This document shows positions 55,839 to 64,000 of a DNA stretch of 64,000 bases, piece by piece (the first letter of the stretch is position 1; each line of letters opens with the position of its first letter). Both the position numbers and the translations under genes were made by a program. The stretch comes from Marinomonas piezotolerans (GTDB taxonomy: Bacteria > Pseudomonadota > Gammaproteobacteria > Pseudomonadales > Marinomonadaceae): positions 124,001 through 188,000 of the forward strand of contig NZ_QKRA01000008.1 of NCBI RefSeq assembly GCF_003362755.1. The letters run 5' to 3'. The notes beneath the pieces were generated by a model. It did no database searches, had not been told where the DNA came from, and saw nothing but the letters and a program-made list of their open reading frames with translations.

Positions 55839-56999
55839 ATGATGGTATTCAACATATTTAAAACGTTTTTCTTGTTAGGGTGCACTAGCTTTGGGGGCCC
55901 TGCGGCGCATTTAGGGTATTTTCGTAAGTTATTCGTAGAGCAGCTTAAATGGGTCGATGAGCCTCAATACGCGCAGTGGATTGCCATTAGCCAAGTGATG
56001 CCTGGCCCTGGATCAAGCCAAGTGGGATTTGCGATTGGATGTCACCGAGCTGGGATAATGGGGGGGCTGGCTGCATTTGTGGGCTTCACTTTACCGTCTG
56101 TGATGCTAATGTGCGCATTTGCTTGGTTTGGCACTTTAGTTGTGGGAGAACAGTGGTTCACTAATATCATCAGTGCTTTAAAGTTGATGGCTGTTGTGAT
56201 TGTCGCAGATGCGGCCTTGGGTATGTATCGATCGTTTTGTTCCAGCAGGACATTAAAGTTAATGGCGTTAGCTGGGGTGCTATTTACACTTGCTTGGCCA
56301 TTTGGCTTTGCGGGGTTATGGCTAGTCGCCATCGCAGGTTTGCTTGGTGCTGGAATGCGCAGCAAAGAGACGCCATCAATGAAAGATCATCGTAGACCGT
56401 CTCTAGTTAGGGCAAACGTTGCGTTAGTCATCTTTGTCGTACTGTTTGTTGTCAGTTTGATGTTACCTGATCAAGGTGTCGCAGGACTTGCGGCTCAATT
56501 TTATCAATCAGGTAGCTTGGTATTTGGTGGTGGGCATGTGGTGCTGCCACTTATTAGTGAGTTCGTATCAAATGATGTTTCAACATCGCAAGTCCTGACG
56601 GGGTATGCCGCAGCTCAGGCAGTCCCTGGTCCTATGTTTACGATCGCAACCTACCTTGGTGCAATGGTTGCGCCTGCTGAACACAGCATTATCTGGGCGT
56701 TGGTTGCCACGGGTGCCATATTTGCTCCTGGCTTATTGCTGATGTTGGTTGGACAAGCGTATTGGCAGCGCCTAGCCGGTTACGCAAGAGCGCAGGGAGC
56801 CGTGCAATACATTAATGCCGCGGTAGTAGGTTTGCTTGTCGCCACTTTGGTATTCCCTATTATTCCGACCAGTGTCACCACCTATTGGCAGATTGTAGTT
56901 GTTGGTGCGGCGTTTGTGTGGGTGCATGGCTTTAAACCGCCAATCTGGCAGGTTGTTGTCGCTTTTCTTGCGGGTGCGATGACGGCTTCTTTGCTTTAG
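55839..56999 (+). CDS. chrA: chromate transporter ChrA, two-domain type
   Basis: A 386-residue membrane protein with about ten hydrophobic segments in two homologous halves. The first half has the signature TSFGGPAAHLGYF and MPGPGSSQVGFAIG. The second has LVFGGGHVVLPLI and VPGPMFTIATYLG. Long-chain ChrA proteins expel chromate or exchange it with sulfate. It lies between mutY and yggX, which are usually adjacent, so it looks like a later insertion. Confidence 0.88.
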   Translation: MMVFNIFKTFFLLGCTSFGGPAAHLGYFRKLFVEQLKWVDEPQYAQWIAISQVMPGPGSSQVGFAIGCHRAGIMGGLAAFVGFTLPSVMLMCAFAWFGTLVVGEQWFTNIISALKLMAVVIVADAALGMYRSFCSSRTLKLMALAGVLFTLAWPFGFAGLWLVAIAGLLGAGMRSKETPSMKDHRRPSLVRANVALVIFVVLFVVSLMLPDQGVAGLAAQFYQSGSLVFGGGHVVLPLISEFVSNDVSTSQVLTGYAAAQAVPGPMFTIATYLGAMVAPAEHSIIWALVATGAIFAPGLLLMLVGQAYWQRLAGYARAQGAVQYINAAVVGLLVATLVFPIIPTSVTTYWQIVVVGAAFVWVHGFKPPIWQVVVAFLAGAMTASLL

Positions 57000-57077
57000 A
57001 CTGTGGCGCATGATGCTTGAATAATGTCGAGTCATCGCCATTATTTGAATCACACATTGTTTTATAAAGAGGCGGTT

Positions 57078-57362
57078 ATGCCAAATACAGTATTTTGTAA
57101 AAAGTTTCAGAAAGAAATGGAAGGCTTAGAGCGTGCACCATTACCCGGTGCAAAAGGGAAAGAAGTGCTTGAAAATGTGTCCAAGCAAGCGTGGATGGAA
57201 TGGCAAGCCTTACAAACCATGATCATTAATGAAAAGCATTTAAATTTGATGCAACCGGATAGTCGTAAATATCTTCTGGAACAAATGGATAAGTTCTTTA
57301 ATAACGAGCCAACGGATCGTCTACAAGGCTACGTCGATCCAGACGATATTCAAGAGTTGTAA
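57078..57362 (+). CDS. yggX: oxidative damage protection protein YggX
   Basis: A 94-residue Fe(II)-trafficking-type protein. It opens NTVFCKKFQKEMEGL and contains WMEWQALQTMIINEKHLN, both family marks. It protects iron-sulfur enzymes from oxidative damage in other bacteria, fitting its usual link with the iron-sulfur glycosylase MutY. ATG 57078 has AGAGG upstream. Confidence 0.95.
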   Translation: MPNTVFCKKFQKEMEGLERAPLPGAKGKEVLENVSKQAWMEWQALQTMIINEKHLNLMQPDSRKYLLEQMDKFFNNEPTDRLQGYVDPDDIQEL

Positions 57363-57379
57363 AAAGCGAACGTAAAGAT

Positions 57380-57422
57380 AAAAAATAGCCCCATACCGCT
57401 GCAGGTATGGGGCTATTTTTTT
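57380..57422. terminator. bidirectional terminator after yggX
   Basis: AAAAATAGCCCCATACC pairs with GGTATGGGGCTATTTTT around a six-base loop, with T-runs on both strands. It serves yggX and the convergent FliL-like gene. Confidence 0.9.
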
Positions 57423-57449
57423 ATTAAAACTTGCTGCTGTAAAAGAGGC

Positions 57450-57875
57450 TTACTGGGTAACAAAGCTCGCAAACAACACATCAATAATGGGCGCTACGCC
57501 TGTTTCTTCTTGCAAGGCTTCGTTGACGGCGACTTTAGCATCTTCCCGTGTCTTTTCACGAGCAATGGCTCCAGTAACTTGGTCTTTGGTGCGAGAGCTT
57601 AAAAACATGACGATCGCATCACGCACGATTGGCATATTTGATAAGACAACGTTCTCTTTGGCGCTATCAGTACGTAGGCTGATTTTGGTCTTAATGTAAG
57701 ACAAGCGACTACCTGATGAGGCATAGTTGACGATGAAGTCTGGCGTCAGCTCAATATAGACAGGCGTAATGGGGGCAGCTTCATCCTCCGCAAACACGGC
57801 TTGGCTGAACAACGCTGCAATAAAGGCTAATGTGATGAAAAGATGCTTTTTTCCTAAAAGCGAATTGAGCGTCAT
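57450..57875 (-). CDS. FliL-like protein
   Basis: A 141-residue exported protein. The N-terminal signal/anchor (about 10-29) is followed by a FliL-type domain: YIELTPDFIVNY, a short-side SYIKTKISLRT, then PIVRDAIVMFLSSRTKDQV and a C-terminal VLFASFVTQ. FliL assists the flagellar stator, but no flagellar genes are near; stand-alone FliL-like proteins occur in several gammaproteobacteria. Role here is unknown. Confidence 0.8.
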   Translation of the reverse strand: MTLNSLLGKKHLFITLAFIAALFSQAVFAEDEAAPITPVYIELTPDFIVNYASSGSRLSYIKTKISLRTDSAKENVVLSNMPIVRDAIVMFLSSRTKDQVTGAIAREKTREDAKVAVNEALQEETGVAPIIDVLFASFVTQ

Positions 57876-58019
57876 AGTTCCTCTCTCGAATTTATGTCGT
57901 TACTGGGTATACTACCTGTCATTATAAGTGGATGTCAGTAATCTGTCGCACTTTATGAAGATTCTACTGTCTAGCTTTCGTTAGGTCACTGTTTTACCCA
58001 AATTTAAGGATAGTTATAT

Positions 58020-58511
58020 ATGTTATCGCTGTTGTCGGCTCGCCGTTTTCACGGCCTCGTAGCAATCACCGCATTTGGATTGTTGGGAGTGGCATTTTAC
58101 ATGGAGTATCAGATGGGGTTAGAGCCCTGTCCCTTGTGCATGTTCCAACGCATCATGTTTTTCATGATTGGCGTGTTGTCTTTGATATCAGCGCTTGGAG
58201 CGAACGTCTCTTGGCAGCGAAAAATGTCTTGGCCTATTGTCGTCTTTTCTATCTTTGGTGCGGCGTTGGCGATTCGCCATTTGTACTTACAGAACCTACC
58301 GACGGATGAGTTGCCTGCGTGCTTGCCGGGTTTGAGCTATATGTTTGAGGTATTTCCGTGGCAAGAGATTCTGCAAGCAATGGTAATGGGGACCGGTGAG
58401 TGCGGCGATGTGGTTTGGACGTTTCTTGGTTTAAGCATCCCCGGTTGGACCCTGGTGGCCTTCGTCGCCATGGCGCTTTCAAACATAGGGATTGCCCTGA
58501 AAGCGAAATAG
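58020..58511 (+). CDS. dsbB: disulfide bond formation protein DsbB
   Basis: A 163-residue inner-membrane protein with four transmembrane helices that reoxidises DsbA with ubiquinone. The first periplasmic cysteine pair is in EPCPLCMFQR. The second pair is in the later periplasmic loop (PACLPG and GTGECGD). It has an AAGGA ribosome binding site and is divergent from the FliL-like gene. Its partner dsbA is 16 kb away. Confidence 0.95.
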   Translation: MLSLLSARRFHGLVAITAFGLLGVAFYMEYQMGLEPCPLCMFQRIMFFMIGVLSLISALGANVSWQRKMSWPIVVFSIFGAALAIRHLYLQNLPTDELPACLPGLSYMFEVFPWQEILQAMVMGTGECGDVVWTFLGLSIPGWTLVAFVAMALSNIGIALKAK

Positions 58512-58650
58512 TGTGCGATTGTTTCTGGTTACATAACTCCTTAAATAGATAACAAAAGCAACTTGGCTTTATCTTGCAGGGGAAGAATGATCGGAATATG
58601 CTAAAACCAGAATAGATGATAATAATGAAACGCGGTTAGGAGACAAGTCT

Positions 58651-59121
58651 ATGTTGGAACGTTGTAAAACTGCGCAAGAGCGATGGGGCGGTGTTCACGC
58701 AATCATAGATCGCTGGTTACATCAGCGTAAAATGCTCGTTGAGTCTTGGAGTGGGCTCTATGAGTTAGGTGAGTTCACACCGACGGATACAGTGAAAATC
58801 CAAGCATTTTGTGAGCTTCTCGTGGATTATGTGTCGACGGGACATTTCGAGGTCTATGAACAACTCGCGATGGAAGCAAAAGACTTCCATGATGATACTG
58901 CATTGCAGTGTTTTAGAAACTTAATGCCAAAGATTGAGGCGAACACTGAAATCGTATTGGAGTTTCAAGACAAATACGATACCAAGGAACATTGCAATGC
59001 GTTGCTCGTGGATTTGCCGCTAGCACTGCAAACGCTAGGACTCGTAATGGATGAGCGATTTGGGTATGAGGATCAACTCATTGAAGAGCTTCATGAAGCA
59101 CACACAGAACAAAGTGCTTAA
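58651..59121 (+). CDS. rsd: Rsd/AlgQ family anti-sigma-70 regulator
   Basis: A 156-residue all-helical protein that binds sigma-70 region 4 in stationary phase and shifts RNA polymerase use. Family marks are the opening LERCKTAQERWGGVHAIIDRWL and FCELLVDYVSTGHFEVYEQL. Its last 29 bases overlap the start of the following lipoprotein gene. AGGAG ribosome binding site. Confidence 0.9.
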   Translation: MLERCKTAQERWGGVHAIIDRWLHQRKMLVESWSGLYELGEFTPTDTVKIQAFCELLVDYVSTGHFEVYEQLAMEAKDFHDDTALQCFRNLMPKIEANTEIVLEFQDKYDTKEHCNALLVDLPLALQTLGLVMDERFGYEDQLIEELHEAHTEQSA

Positions 59122-60079
59122 AGCGTTTTGTTGGGTATCTAGCGTCCTCTTCCTGGTCGGGTGTTCCGCTGAAGGCCCAAGCGATACCAGAGAAGTTGCG
59201 GTTCAAGGGTTATATTCTGCAGCGTTGAGTGACGATGGCACTGGCGCTGTTATAAGTTCCATTCAGCACGGTGGTAGTTATTGGAAAACCATAGCAGGGC
59301 AGCGTGTATTTAATTGGAATCACCAGCAAGGCGAATTTAGTCCTTTGGTGAGTGTTGATATTGATCCAAGTGGAGACTTTGCTGCGACGGGTGGAGCCAG
59401 AACCATGGTGCTATGGAGCACTGTCACGGGTCAATCTTTAGGTTATTGGAATACTCCTGGAGACGTCAAAGCCCTCAAACTGACGCGCAATGGAGACTAC
59501 GCCTTAGTCGGCATGGACGATCAAACAGCACGGTATTTTGATGTCAAAAATGGTGGAATTCGTCAAACCTTGCGAACTGGGGCCATTGTCCGATCCGTAG
59601 ATGTGACTCCCGATGGCCGTTATGGTCTGACGGGGGACGATAAATACAATGTCACCTTATGGGATTTGGCGTCAGGTGAAGCCAAATACACTTGGTCATT
59701 AGACAACAATATCGCAACCGTCGCATTGTCGAGTGATGGGACCTATGCATTTGGTGCCGCGCAACTTGGGCAAGCAAGAGTGTGGTCAACTTTGACCGGG
59801 CGAGAGGTTTCGAAGATCGATACAGGTGCGCTGCAATCGCGAAATGTCACAATCAGTCAGGCTGTTTTTTCAGCTGATCACCGGAATTTATTATTAGGGC
59901 AGCAAAACCGCCGCGTGACACTTGTGAATACGGTCACTGGCAATGTGTCCAGTTCTTGGGATCTGCATTTGAAAAAAATTCTGCGTCCAACAAGCGCGAC
60001 GGTGCTGGCGTTAGCGTTTGGTTCCGGTAACACCTACTATGCAGTGGGCAGCAATGGTTTCATCAATATTCTTAAATAG
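59093..60079 (+). CDS. WD40-repeat-like lipoprotein
   Basis: A 328-residue protein that overlaps the end of rsd. The signal peptide ends in a lipobox (LVGC, near residue 22). The rest is a series of WD40-like blades, for example DPSGDFAATGGARTMVLWST, DGRYGLTGDDKYNVTLWD and AVGSNGFINILK at the end. Six or seven blades can be counted roughly. ATG 59093 has GAAGAG six bases upstream. It is a probable periplasmic or outer-membrane beta-propeller of unknown partner. Confidence 0.8.
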   Translation: MKHTQNKVLKAFCWVSSVLFLVGCSAEGPSDTREVAVQGLYSAALSDDGTGAVISSIQHGGSYWKTIAGQRVFNWNHQQGEFSPLVSVDIDPSGDFAATGGARTMVLWSTVTGQSLGYWNTPGDVKALKLTRNGDYALVGMDDQTARYFDVKNGGIRQTLRTGAIVRSVDVTPDGRYGLTGDDKYNVTLWDLASGEAKYTWSLDNNIATVALSSDGTYAFGAAQLGQARVWSTLTGREVSKIDTGALQSRNVTISQAVFSADHRNLLLGQQNRRVTLVNTVTGNVSSSWDLHLKKILRPTSATVLALAFGSGNTYYAVGSNGFINILK

Positions 60080-60093
60080 CAAAGGCACCGTGC

Positions 60094-60489
60094 ATGGAAT
60101 TGACTAAAAAGCAGTCATTTTGGGCGGCTGTGTGCGCGATACAAGCGTTGATTGCTGTTGCGGCGGGAGCATTTGGTGCTCATGGTCTTAAAGCTATCGT
60201 ACCTCAGCAAAACTTGGAGTGGTGGCAGACGGGCTGTCAATACTTGATGTATCATGCTCTGGCTGGTTTTGTGATGATTTTATTATCATCTTGGCGTGCT
60301 CGCTTAATCACCCCTGTTAAGCTATTTACATCTGGCAGTATATGCTTTTCTGGCTCGCTGTTTATTATGACGTTATCTGATATTCGACAATTCGGAGTGG
60401 TCACTCCTGTTGGTGGATTGCTTTATGTCGTCGGTTGGGGGGTGGCTATTTATTGCTTTATTAAATATCGTAAGAAAGAAGTGAATTAA
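60094..60489 (+). CDS. DUF423 family membrane protein (YgdD-like)
   Basis: A 131-residue protein with four hydrophobic segments. DUF423 marks are GAFGAHGLK near the N-terminus, WWQTGCQYLMYHALA and FSGSLFIMTL, then TPVGGLLYVVGW. It is an inner-membrane protein of unknown function. It lies 14 bases after the WD40-like gene and is probably co-transcribed with it. Confidence 0.9.
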   Translation: MELTKKQSFWAAVCAIQALIAVAAGAFGAHGLKAIVPQQNLEWWQTGCQYLMYHALAGFVMILLSSWRARLITPVKLFTSGSICFSGSLFIMTLSDIRQFGVVTPVGGLLYVVGWGVAIYCFIKYRKKEVN

Positions 60490-60555
60490 CAGACATTTTT
60501 TGTCACTTTTAGTACTATATGTGTCTAAATGTGAACCAGAGAATGCGAACACTCA

Positions 60556-61263
60556 ATGCAAGACGATCAGACTCCATTAACCCCTGAAATCAAAAAACGT
60601 ACTATTCGTAGTTTTGTCGTTCGCGGCGGGCGAATGACAGAAGGTCAACAAAAAGCCTACGACGCGAATTGGGCTGTCTATGGCTTAGATGTCAACCAAG
60701 GCCGTATTGCATACGAAGACGTCTTCGGCCGTCAATCGGATGTAGTGATTGAAGTGGGGTTTGGAATGGGAGCGTCTCTTATCGAGATGGCAAAAAATGC
60801 GCCCGAGAACGACTACATCGGCATTGAAGTTCATCCACCTGGTGTAGCTAAGCTAATGATGCTCGCCAAAGAAGCGGGTTTAACGAATATTCGAGTTTAT
60901 TGCCATGATGCGATTGAAATCATGGCGGATTGCTTGCCGCAAGGTCAAGCAACGACCTTCCAATTATTTTTTCCAGATCCATGGCACAAAAAGAAGCATA
61001 ATAAGCGCCGTATTGTGCAGCCACTATTTGCCCAGCAAGTTCGTAATATCCTAAAGTCTGGTGGTCAATTTCATATGGCAACCGATTGGGAACCTTATGC
61101 AGAGCATATGCTGGAAGTCATGGAGGCACAGGATAATTATGAAAACGCCGCTGGCAAAGGTCATTACCACCCCCGACCAGATTGGCGCCCACTGACCAAG
61201 TTTGAACAGCGTGGTGAGAAACTTGGGCATGGTGTGTGGGACTTGCTGTATACGAAATTGTAA
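60556..61263 (+). CDS. trmB: tRNA (guanine-N7-)-methyltransferase TrmB
   Basis: A 235-residue SAM-dependent enzyme making m7G46 in tRNA. It has the SAM site IEVGFGMGASLIEMA, IGIEVHPPGVAKLM, the catalytic LFFPDPWHKKKHNKRR and TKFEQRGEKLGHGVWD at the C-terminus. Start ATG at 60556 gives the family N-terminus (IKKRTIRSFVVRGGRMT). Confidence 0.96.
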   Translation: MQDDQTPLTPEIKKRTIRSFVVRGGRMTEGQQKAYDANWAVYGLDVNQGRIAYEDVFGRQSDVVIEVGFGMGASLIEMAKNAPENDYIGIEVHPPGVAKLMMLAKEAGLTNIRVYCHDAIEIMADCLPQGQATTFQLFFPDPWHKKKHNKRRIVQPLFAQQVRNILKSGGQFHMATDWEPYAEHMLEVMEAQDNYENAAGKGHYHPRPDWRPLTKFEQRGEKLGHGVWDLLYTKL

Positions 61264-61361
61264 TGAACGCGTTGTAACCTAAAGACAAATCATCGCCTTC
61301 AATGTGAGTTGCACATTAGGGCAAATGAACCCCTTTTAATGAACAAATAGGTAAAGTAAAC

Positions 61362-63344
61362 ATGGAAGCTGATAACAAGCATTCTGATTATCCAAATGAT
61401 GAAATAGATTTAAAGCAATTAGTCCTTGCGGCTTGGGCAACTCGAGTCAAAGTGATTCTGTCGTGTTTGGTCTTTGCGGCATTGTTCTTTGGCTACTTGT
61501 TTTTTAAAGTTGCCAATACACCTACGTCGACTTCGTATTACCAGTTGATCGGCTTTACCTTTAAAAATATTGAAGAAGGCCGATACCCTAACGGTGATAC
61601 GTTTCGGCTTGAAGACATCATTGCTCCTAGCGTGCTGAATGCTGTGTACGATGATCTTGATATCCAGAAAACAGGTCTTTCCCTGAATGACTTTAGTAGT
61701 CAACTGCATGTCTACCCTTATTCCCCTGAACGAGATTTTATTGTTCAAAAATACTTAGCTGTATTGAACGATACAAACGCTGATGATGTAACGAAAGCGG
61801 AAGCGCGTTTGAATTTGAATTCAGAACTCAATACTGCGTTGAAGCGCTCTGCCCGAATCATATTTGATAATAAAAAAAGCGCGTTACCAGATGAGTTAGC
61901 TTTAGAAACAGTGAGTCAAGTCGCAAAAACTTGGGCGCAACAGGCTATCTTTGTGCGTGGTGTGACGAAAAGTGATCTGGCTATTATAGCACCAGAAGTT
62001 ATTAGTTCGGGTATTGGCTCGAAAAACTCTACATTGACACAGCTTAGTAGCTTATGGAGCCACTTTACGACTCTTAAAAATCAAATTAACAATTTGACTT
62101 CGCAACCATCGGCAACAACCGTAGTGGATGAGAATTCAAATTTGGGCGTACAAGACTTACAAGTACTGATGAACAATTTGGAAGTGCAGTTTGTCAAAAC
62201 TCCTGCTATGTGGAGCTATGAGCAAACCAACGCACTATCTCTAAACAAGTCGTTATACTCGCCACGATTGTTTGATATTAGTTTAGTTGAAGATTTAGAT
62301 TATCTTATTGCTGTGGATGTTTTGGGGCAACGTATTGATTTGGTACGTCAAAATATTGAAGGGCTATATAGTGAACAATTCGGTGGTATTGTGACTGATC
62401 CTGTTACTGGTCTTGCTTTAAGTGATCTCCAGCGCTTATTGACTGACATGGAGCAGTATTCTTTACAGCAAATGCGTGCTCCTTTATTGCAATTGGGGAT
62501 TAGTAAAGATCCTTCTCGCGTGCCTTTGTATTACAACTTTAGAATTTCGCAACTCCAACGAGAGGCGGATTCATTAAAACAGCAGGTCGCGGCCATTCAG
62601 AATGCTGAGAAACGATATGTTAATGGAGGCACAGGTTCTATAGGTGGATCTGCAGAGGGAGGACAGTCTAACAGTGCATTGGGTCAAACGACCACACTAA
62701 TACCTCAATTAGGTGATGCGTTCTTAGATAAGATTATCTCTATGAGTGAAAAAGGTGGGGATACTGCGTATCGCCAAGATCTAAACAAAGATACCATTAC
62801 TTTAGAGCGTAGTGCGATTGAGTTAGAAAAACAGATTTCTGAAATACGACAGTACATAAACTTGTTTGAAAAAGCGCCCAATGATGCGCAATCGAAAAAG
62901 CTGCGCAATAGTTACCTTGAAAAAATCGATCAGGTATTTTTAACAACATTCGATCGTTTGAAGGTTTATGCAGAAGTGACTCAGCGTATTTCAAATCGCC
63001 TGCGTTTAGCGCAAGAGATTACTAAGACTTTCAGCGGTTCGCCTTATGCAATCAGTGGTGACTACTACCTACAGAATGTAAGCGATTCATCAGTATCTAT
63101 GGTTGATATTAAAGCAGAATTAATGCGATATGCAGAGATAGCACGTAATCTGCGCGATAAGCTTAATATGGAGCGCTATGGTGTGGTGAACGACCTTTAT
63201 CGCTATCTAGGTGAACCAAGCCAAGGAAAAGTTCAGCTTATCAGTAAACGTGATATTCTTGTATTGGTTGTAGGGCTAATCTTGGTGGGGCTATTTAGTA
63301 TGCTGATTACTATGATAGTCCGCGCAATTAAGGCAAAGTCATAA
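61362..63344 (+). CDS. Wzz-type polysaccharide chain-length / co-polymerase-like protein
   Basis: A 660-residue protein with one membrane helix near each end (about 33-51 and 634-656) and a large, mostly helical periplasmic region, the Wzz/PCP topology. The N-terminus DEIDLKQLVLAAWATRVKVIL is typical. The periplasmic part (about 580 residues) is much longer than in ordinary Wzz and has no C-terminal kinase. Expected role is setting the length of a surface polysaccharide, yet no polysaccharide genes follow before the H-NS gene. Confidence 0.75.
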   Translation: MEADNKHSDYPNDEIDLKQLVLAAWATRVKVILSCLVFAALFFGYLFFKVANTPTSTSYYQLIGFTFKNIEEGRYPNGDTFRLEDIIAPSVLNAVYDDLDIQKTGLSLNDFSSQLHVYPYSPERDFIVQKYLAVLNDTNADDVTKAEARLNLNSELNTALKRSARIIFDNKKSALPDELALETVSQVAKTWAQQAIFVRGVTKSDLAIIAPEVISSGIGSKNSTLTQLSSLWSHFTTLKNQINNLTSQPSATTVVDENSNLGVQDLQVLMNNLEVQFVKTPAMWSYEQTNALSLNKSLYSPRLFDISLVEDLDYLIAVDVLGQRIDLVRQNIEGLYSEQFGGIVTDPVTGLALSDLQRLLTDMEQYSLQQMRAPLLQLGISKDPSRVPLYYNFRISQLQREADSLKQQVAAIQNAEKRYVNGGTGSIGGSAEGGQSNSALGQTTTLIPQLGDAFLDKIISMSEKGGDTAYRQDLNKDTITLERSAIELEKQISEIRQYINLFEKAPNDAQSKKLRNSYLEKIDQVFLTTFDRLKVYAEVTQRISNRLRLAQEITKTFSGSPYAISGDYYLQNVSDSSVSMVDIKAELMRYAEIARNLRDKLNMERYGVVNDLYRYLGEPSQGKVQLISKRDILVLVVGLILVGLFSMLITMIVRAIKAKS

Positions 63345-63367
63345 CCGTTATATAGATTTAAGAACAA

Positions 63368-63400
63368 ATAAAAACCGGCATGATGAATGCCGGTTTTTAT
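63368..63400. terminator. bidirectional terminator between the Wzz-like gene and hns
   Basis: ATAAAAACCGGCAT-GATGA-ATGCCGGTTTTTAT is a perfect 14-base stem with T-runs on both strands. Confidence 0.9.
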
Positions 63401-63418
63401 TTATCTAAGGCGAAGTAA

Positions 63419-63820
63419 CTAGTCTTTTATTTCCGCATCGTCGCGGGAATTTCCTGCATCAAAATATGCTTGGAAGACTTTTGGTGTGCGACCACGGCCA
63501 CTCCACTCGTGAGTTTCGCCATTCCATTCGATGCGATATTTGGGTTTGACGGGTTTTCCTTTGGTTGCGCTGCTGCGAGGAGCGCTCAGCGTCGCTATTT
63601 CTTCAAGGGTTAAACCACTTTTCTCAATCAGCTTGGCTATTTCTTCGGCTTGTTGTGCTTTTGCTGCTTCTTCAGCTTGACGAGCGGCTTCTTCTTCCTG
63701 CATTTTAATTAGGGCGTTATTAAGGCCTTCGATTAGATTTTCGAGTTGTGCAACATTCAACTCTTTTGCAGCGGCGCGCGCCTTAGCTTTGTTACCAGCA
63801 AGTTCTTGTAATAAGCTCAT
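63419..63820 (-). CDS. H-NS family nucleoid protein
   Basis: A 133-residue H-NS/MvaT-like silencing protein of the H-NS histone class. The N-terminal oligomerisation helices form a coiled coil rich in A, E and Q (about 15-65). The C-terminal DNA-binding domain has KPKYRIEWNGETHEW followed by SGRGRTPK, the loop that enters AT-rich minor grooves. It has a good AGGAG ribosome binding site. It is expected to silence AT-rich and transferred DNA. Confidence 0.9.
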   Translation of the reverse strand: MSLLQELAGNKAKARAAAKELNVAQLENLIEGLNNALIKMQEEEAARQAEEAAKAQQAEEIAKLIEKSGLTLEEIATLSAPRSSATKGKPVKPKYRIEWNGETHEWSGRGRTPKVFQAYFDAGNSRDDAEIKD

Positions 63821-64000
63821 GGTTTCTCCTAGTTTTCTGAAACGCTCATGAAAGGGCGAACACAGACAAGAAATCCATCCTAAACTGTGTTTTTAATTAG
63901 GTACAATGAAAACTAAAATCATATTAGTTAACGATAAAATATCGCTTTTAATGGTATGCATTATTAGTTATTAATCAAGTTTAATATGATGTGTTGATCG
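63821..64000. promoter_or_regulatory. AT-rich upstream region of the H-NS gene
   Basis: The last 180 bases are strongly AT-rich (runs such as AATTAGTTAATA-like tracts) and carry no open frame of note. They probably hold the hns promoter and possible H-NS autoregulatory sites. No specific boxes could be fixed. Confidence 0.4.

Overview
The window looks like ordinary chromosome from a marine gammaproteobacterium of the Oceanospirillales/Pseudomonas-like branch. My best guess is Marinomonas or a close relative. This rests on moderate-to-low GC, gene order that repeatedly matches pseudomonads (yibN-grxC-secB facing gpmI-envC-ctpA-yibQ, glnA-ntrBC, ubiE-ubiB-hisE-tatABC, dgcP-dsbA-cytochrome c4-engB, hisBHF-asmA-mutY-yggX) and typical proteobacterial protein families. 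Genus is inference only; no rRNA is present. I recognised no tRNA, rRNA, insertion sequence, prophage or CRISPR array.

Layout. 1-3.7 kb: a cut-off EAL phosphodiesterase, a small DUF1127-like protein and the pobR/pobA 4-hydroxybenzoate pair. 3.7-7.2 kb: a minus-strand envelope lipoprotein operon (a tiny CPYC membrane protein, a COG3014 lipoprotein, LpoB and an LPP20-type lipoprotein). 7.3-8.5 kb: rhodanese-grxC-secB. 8.5-15.1 kb: an accessory block sitting between the yibN and gpmI groups, which are adjacent in E. coli. It holds an unknown lipoprotein, a 2-oxoadipate dioxygenase/decarboxylase (HglS/DUF1338), two LysR regulators, an ALDH7-type dehydrogenase and a pipecolate-oxidase-like flavoprotein, and it reads as a lysine/pipecolate/2-aminoadipate catabolic module. 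15.2-20.1 kb: gpmI, envC, ctpA and yibQ. 20.1-25.5 kb: a livJHMGF branched-chain amino-acid ABC transporter behind a structured leader. 25.6-31.3 kb: tsaC, DUF3461, and ntrC/ntrB/glnA with a well-formed sigma-54/NtrC control region. 31.3-35.5 kb: thiI, a chemoreceptor remnant, typA and dtd. 35.6-43.6 kb: tatABC, hisE, ubiB, ubiE, a DgcP-like diguanylate cyclase, dsbA, cytochrome c4 and engB. 43.7-46 kb: gshA and a SCO protein.

46.2-50.2 kb is the most unusual part. A large lipoprotein carries two cysteine-bounded modules flanking a short collagen-like Gly-X-Y run. It is followed at once by a predicted outer-membrane beta-barrel, and then by a REP-like inverted doublet. 50.2-64 kb: hisF/hisH/hisB, asmA, mutY, chrA, yggX, a FliL-like protein, dsbB, rsd, a WD40-like lipoprotein, DUF423, trmB, a Wzz-type chain-length protein and an H-NS-family protein.

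Three themes link the genes. One is nitrogen control (NtrB/NtrC acting on glnA, near an amino-acid importer and a lysine-degradation module). The second is envelope building and quality control (LpoB, EnvC, CtpA, YibQ, Tat, DsbA/DsbB, AsmA). The third is a set of gene-order departures: ubiJ, hisI and hisA are missing from their usual places, and chrA is inserted between mutY and yggX. Genes were assigned by reading motifs and family resemblance, without database searches; starts were re-chosen where a Shine-Dalgarno or leader sequence argued for it.
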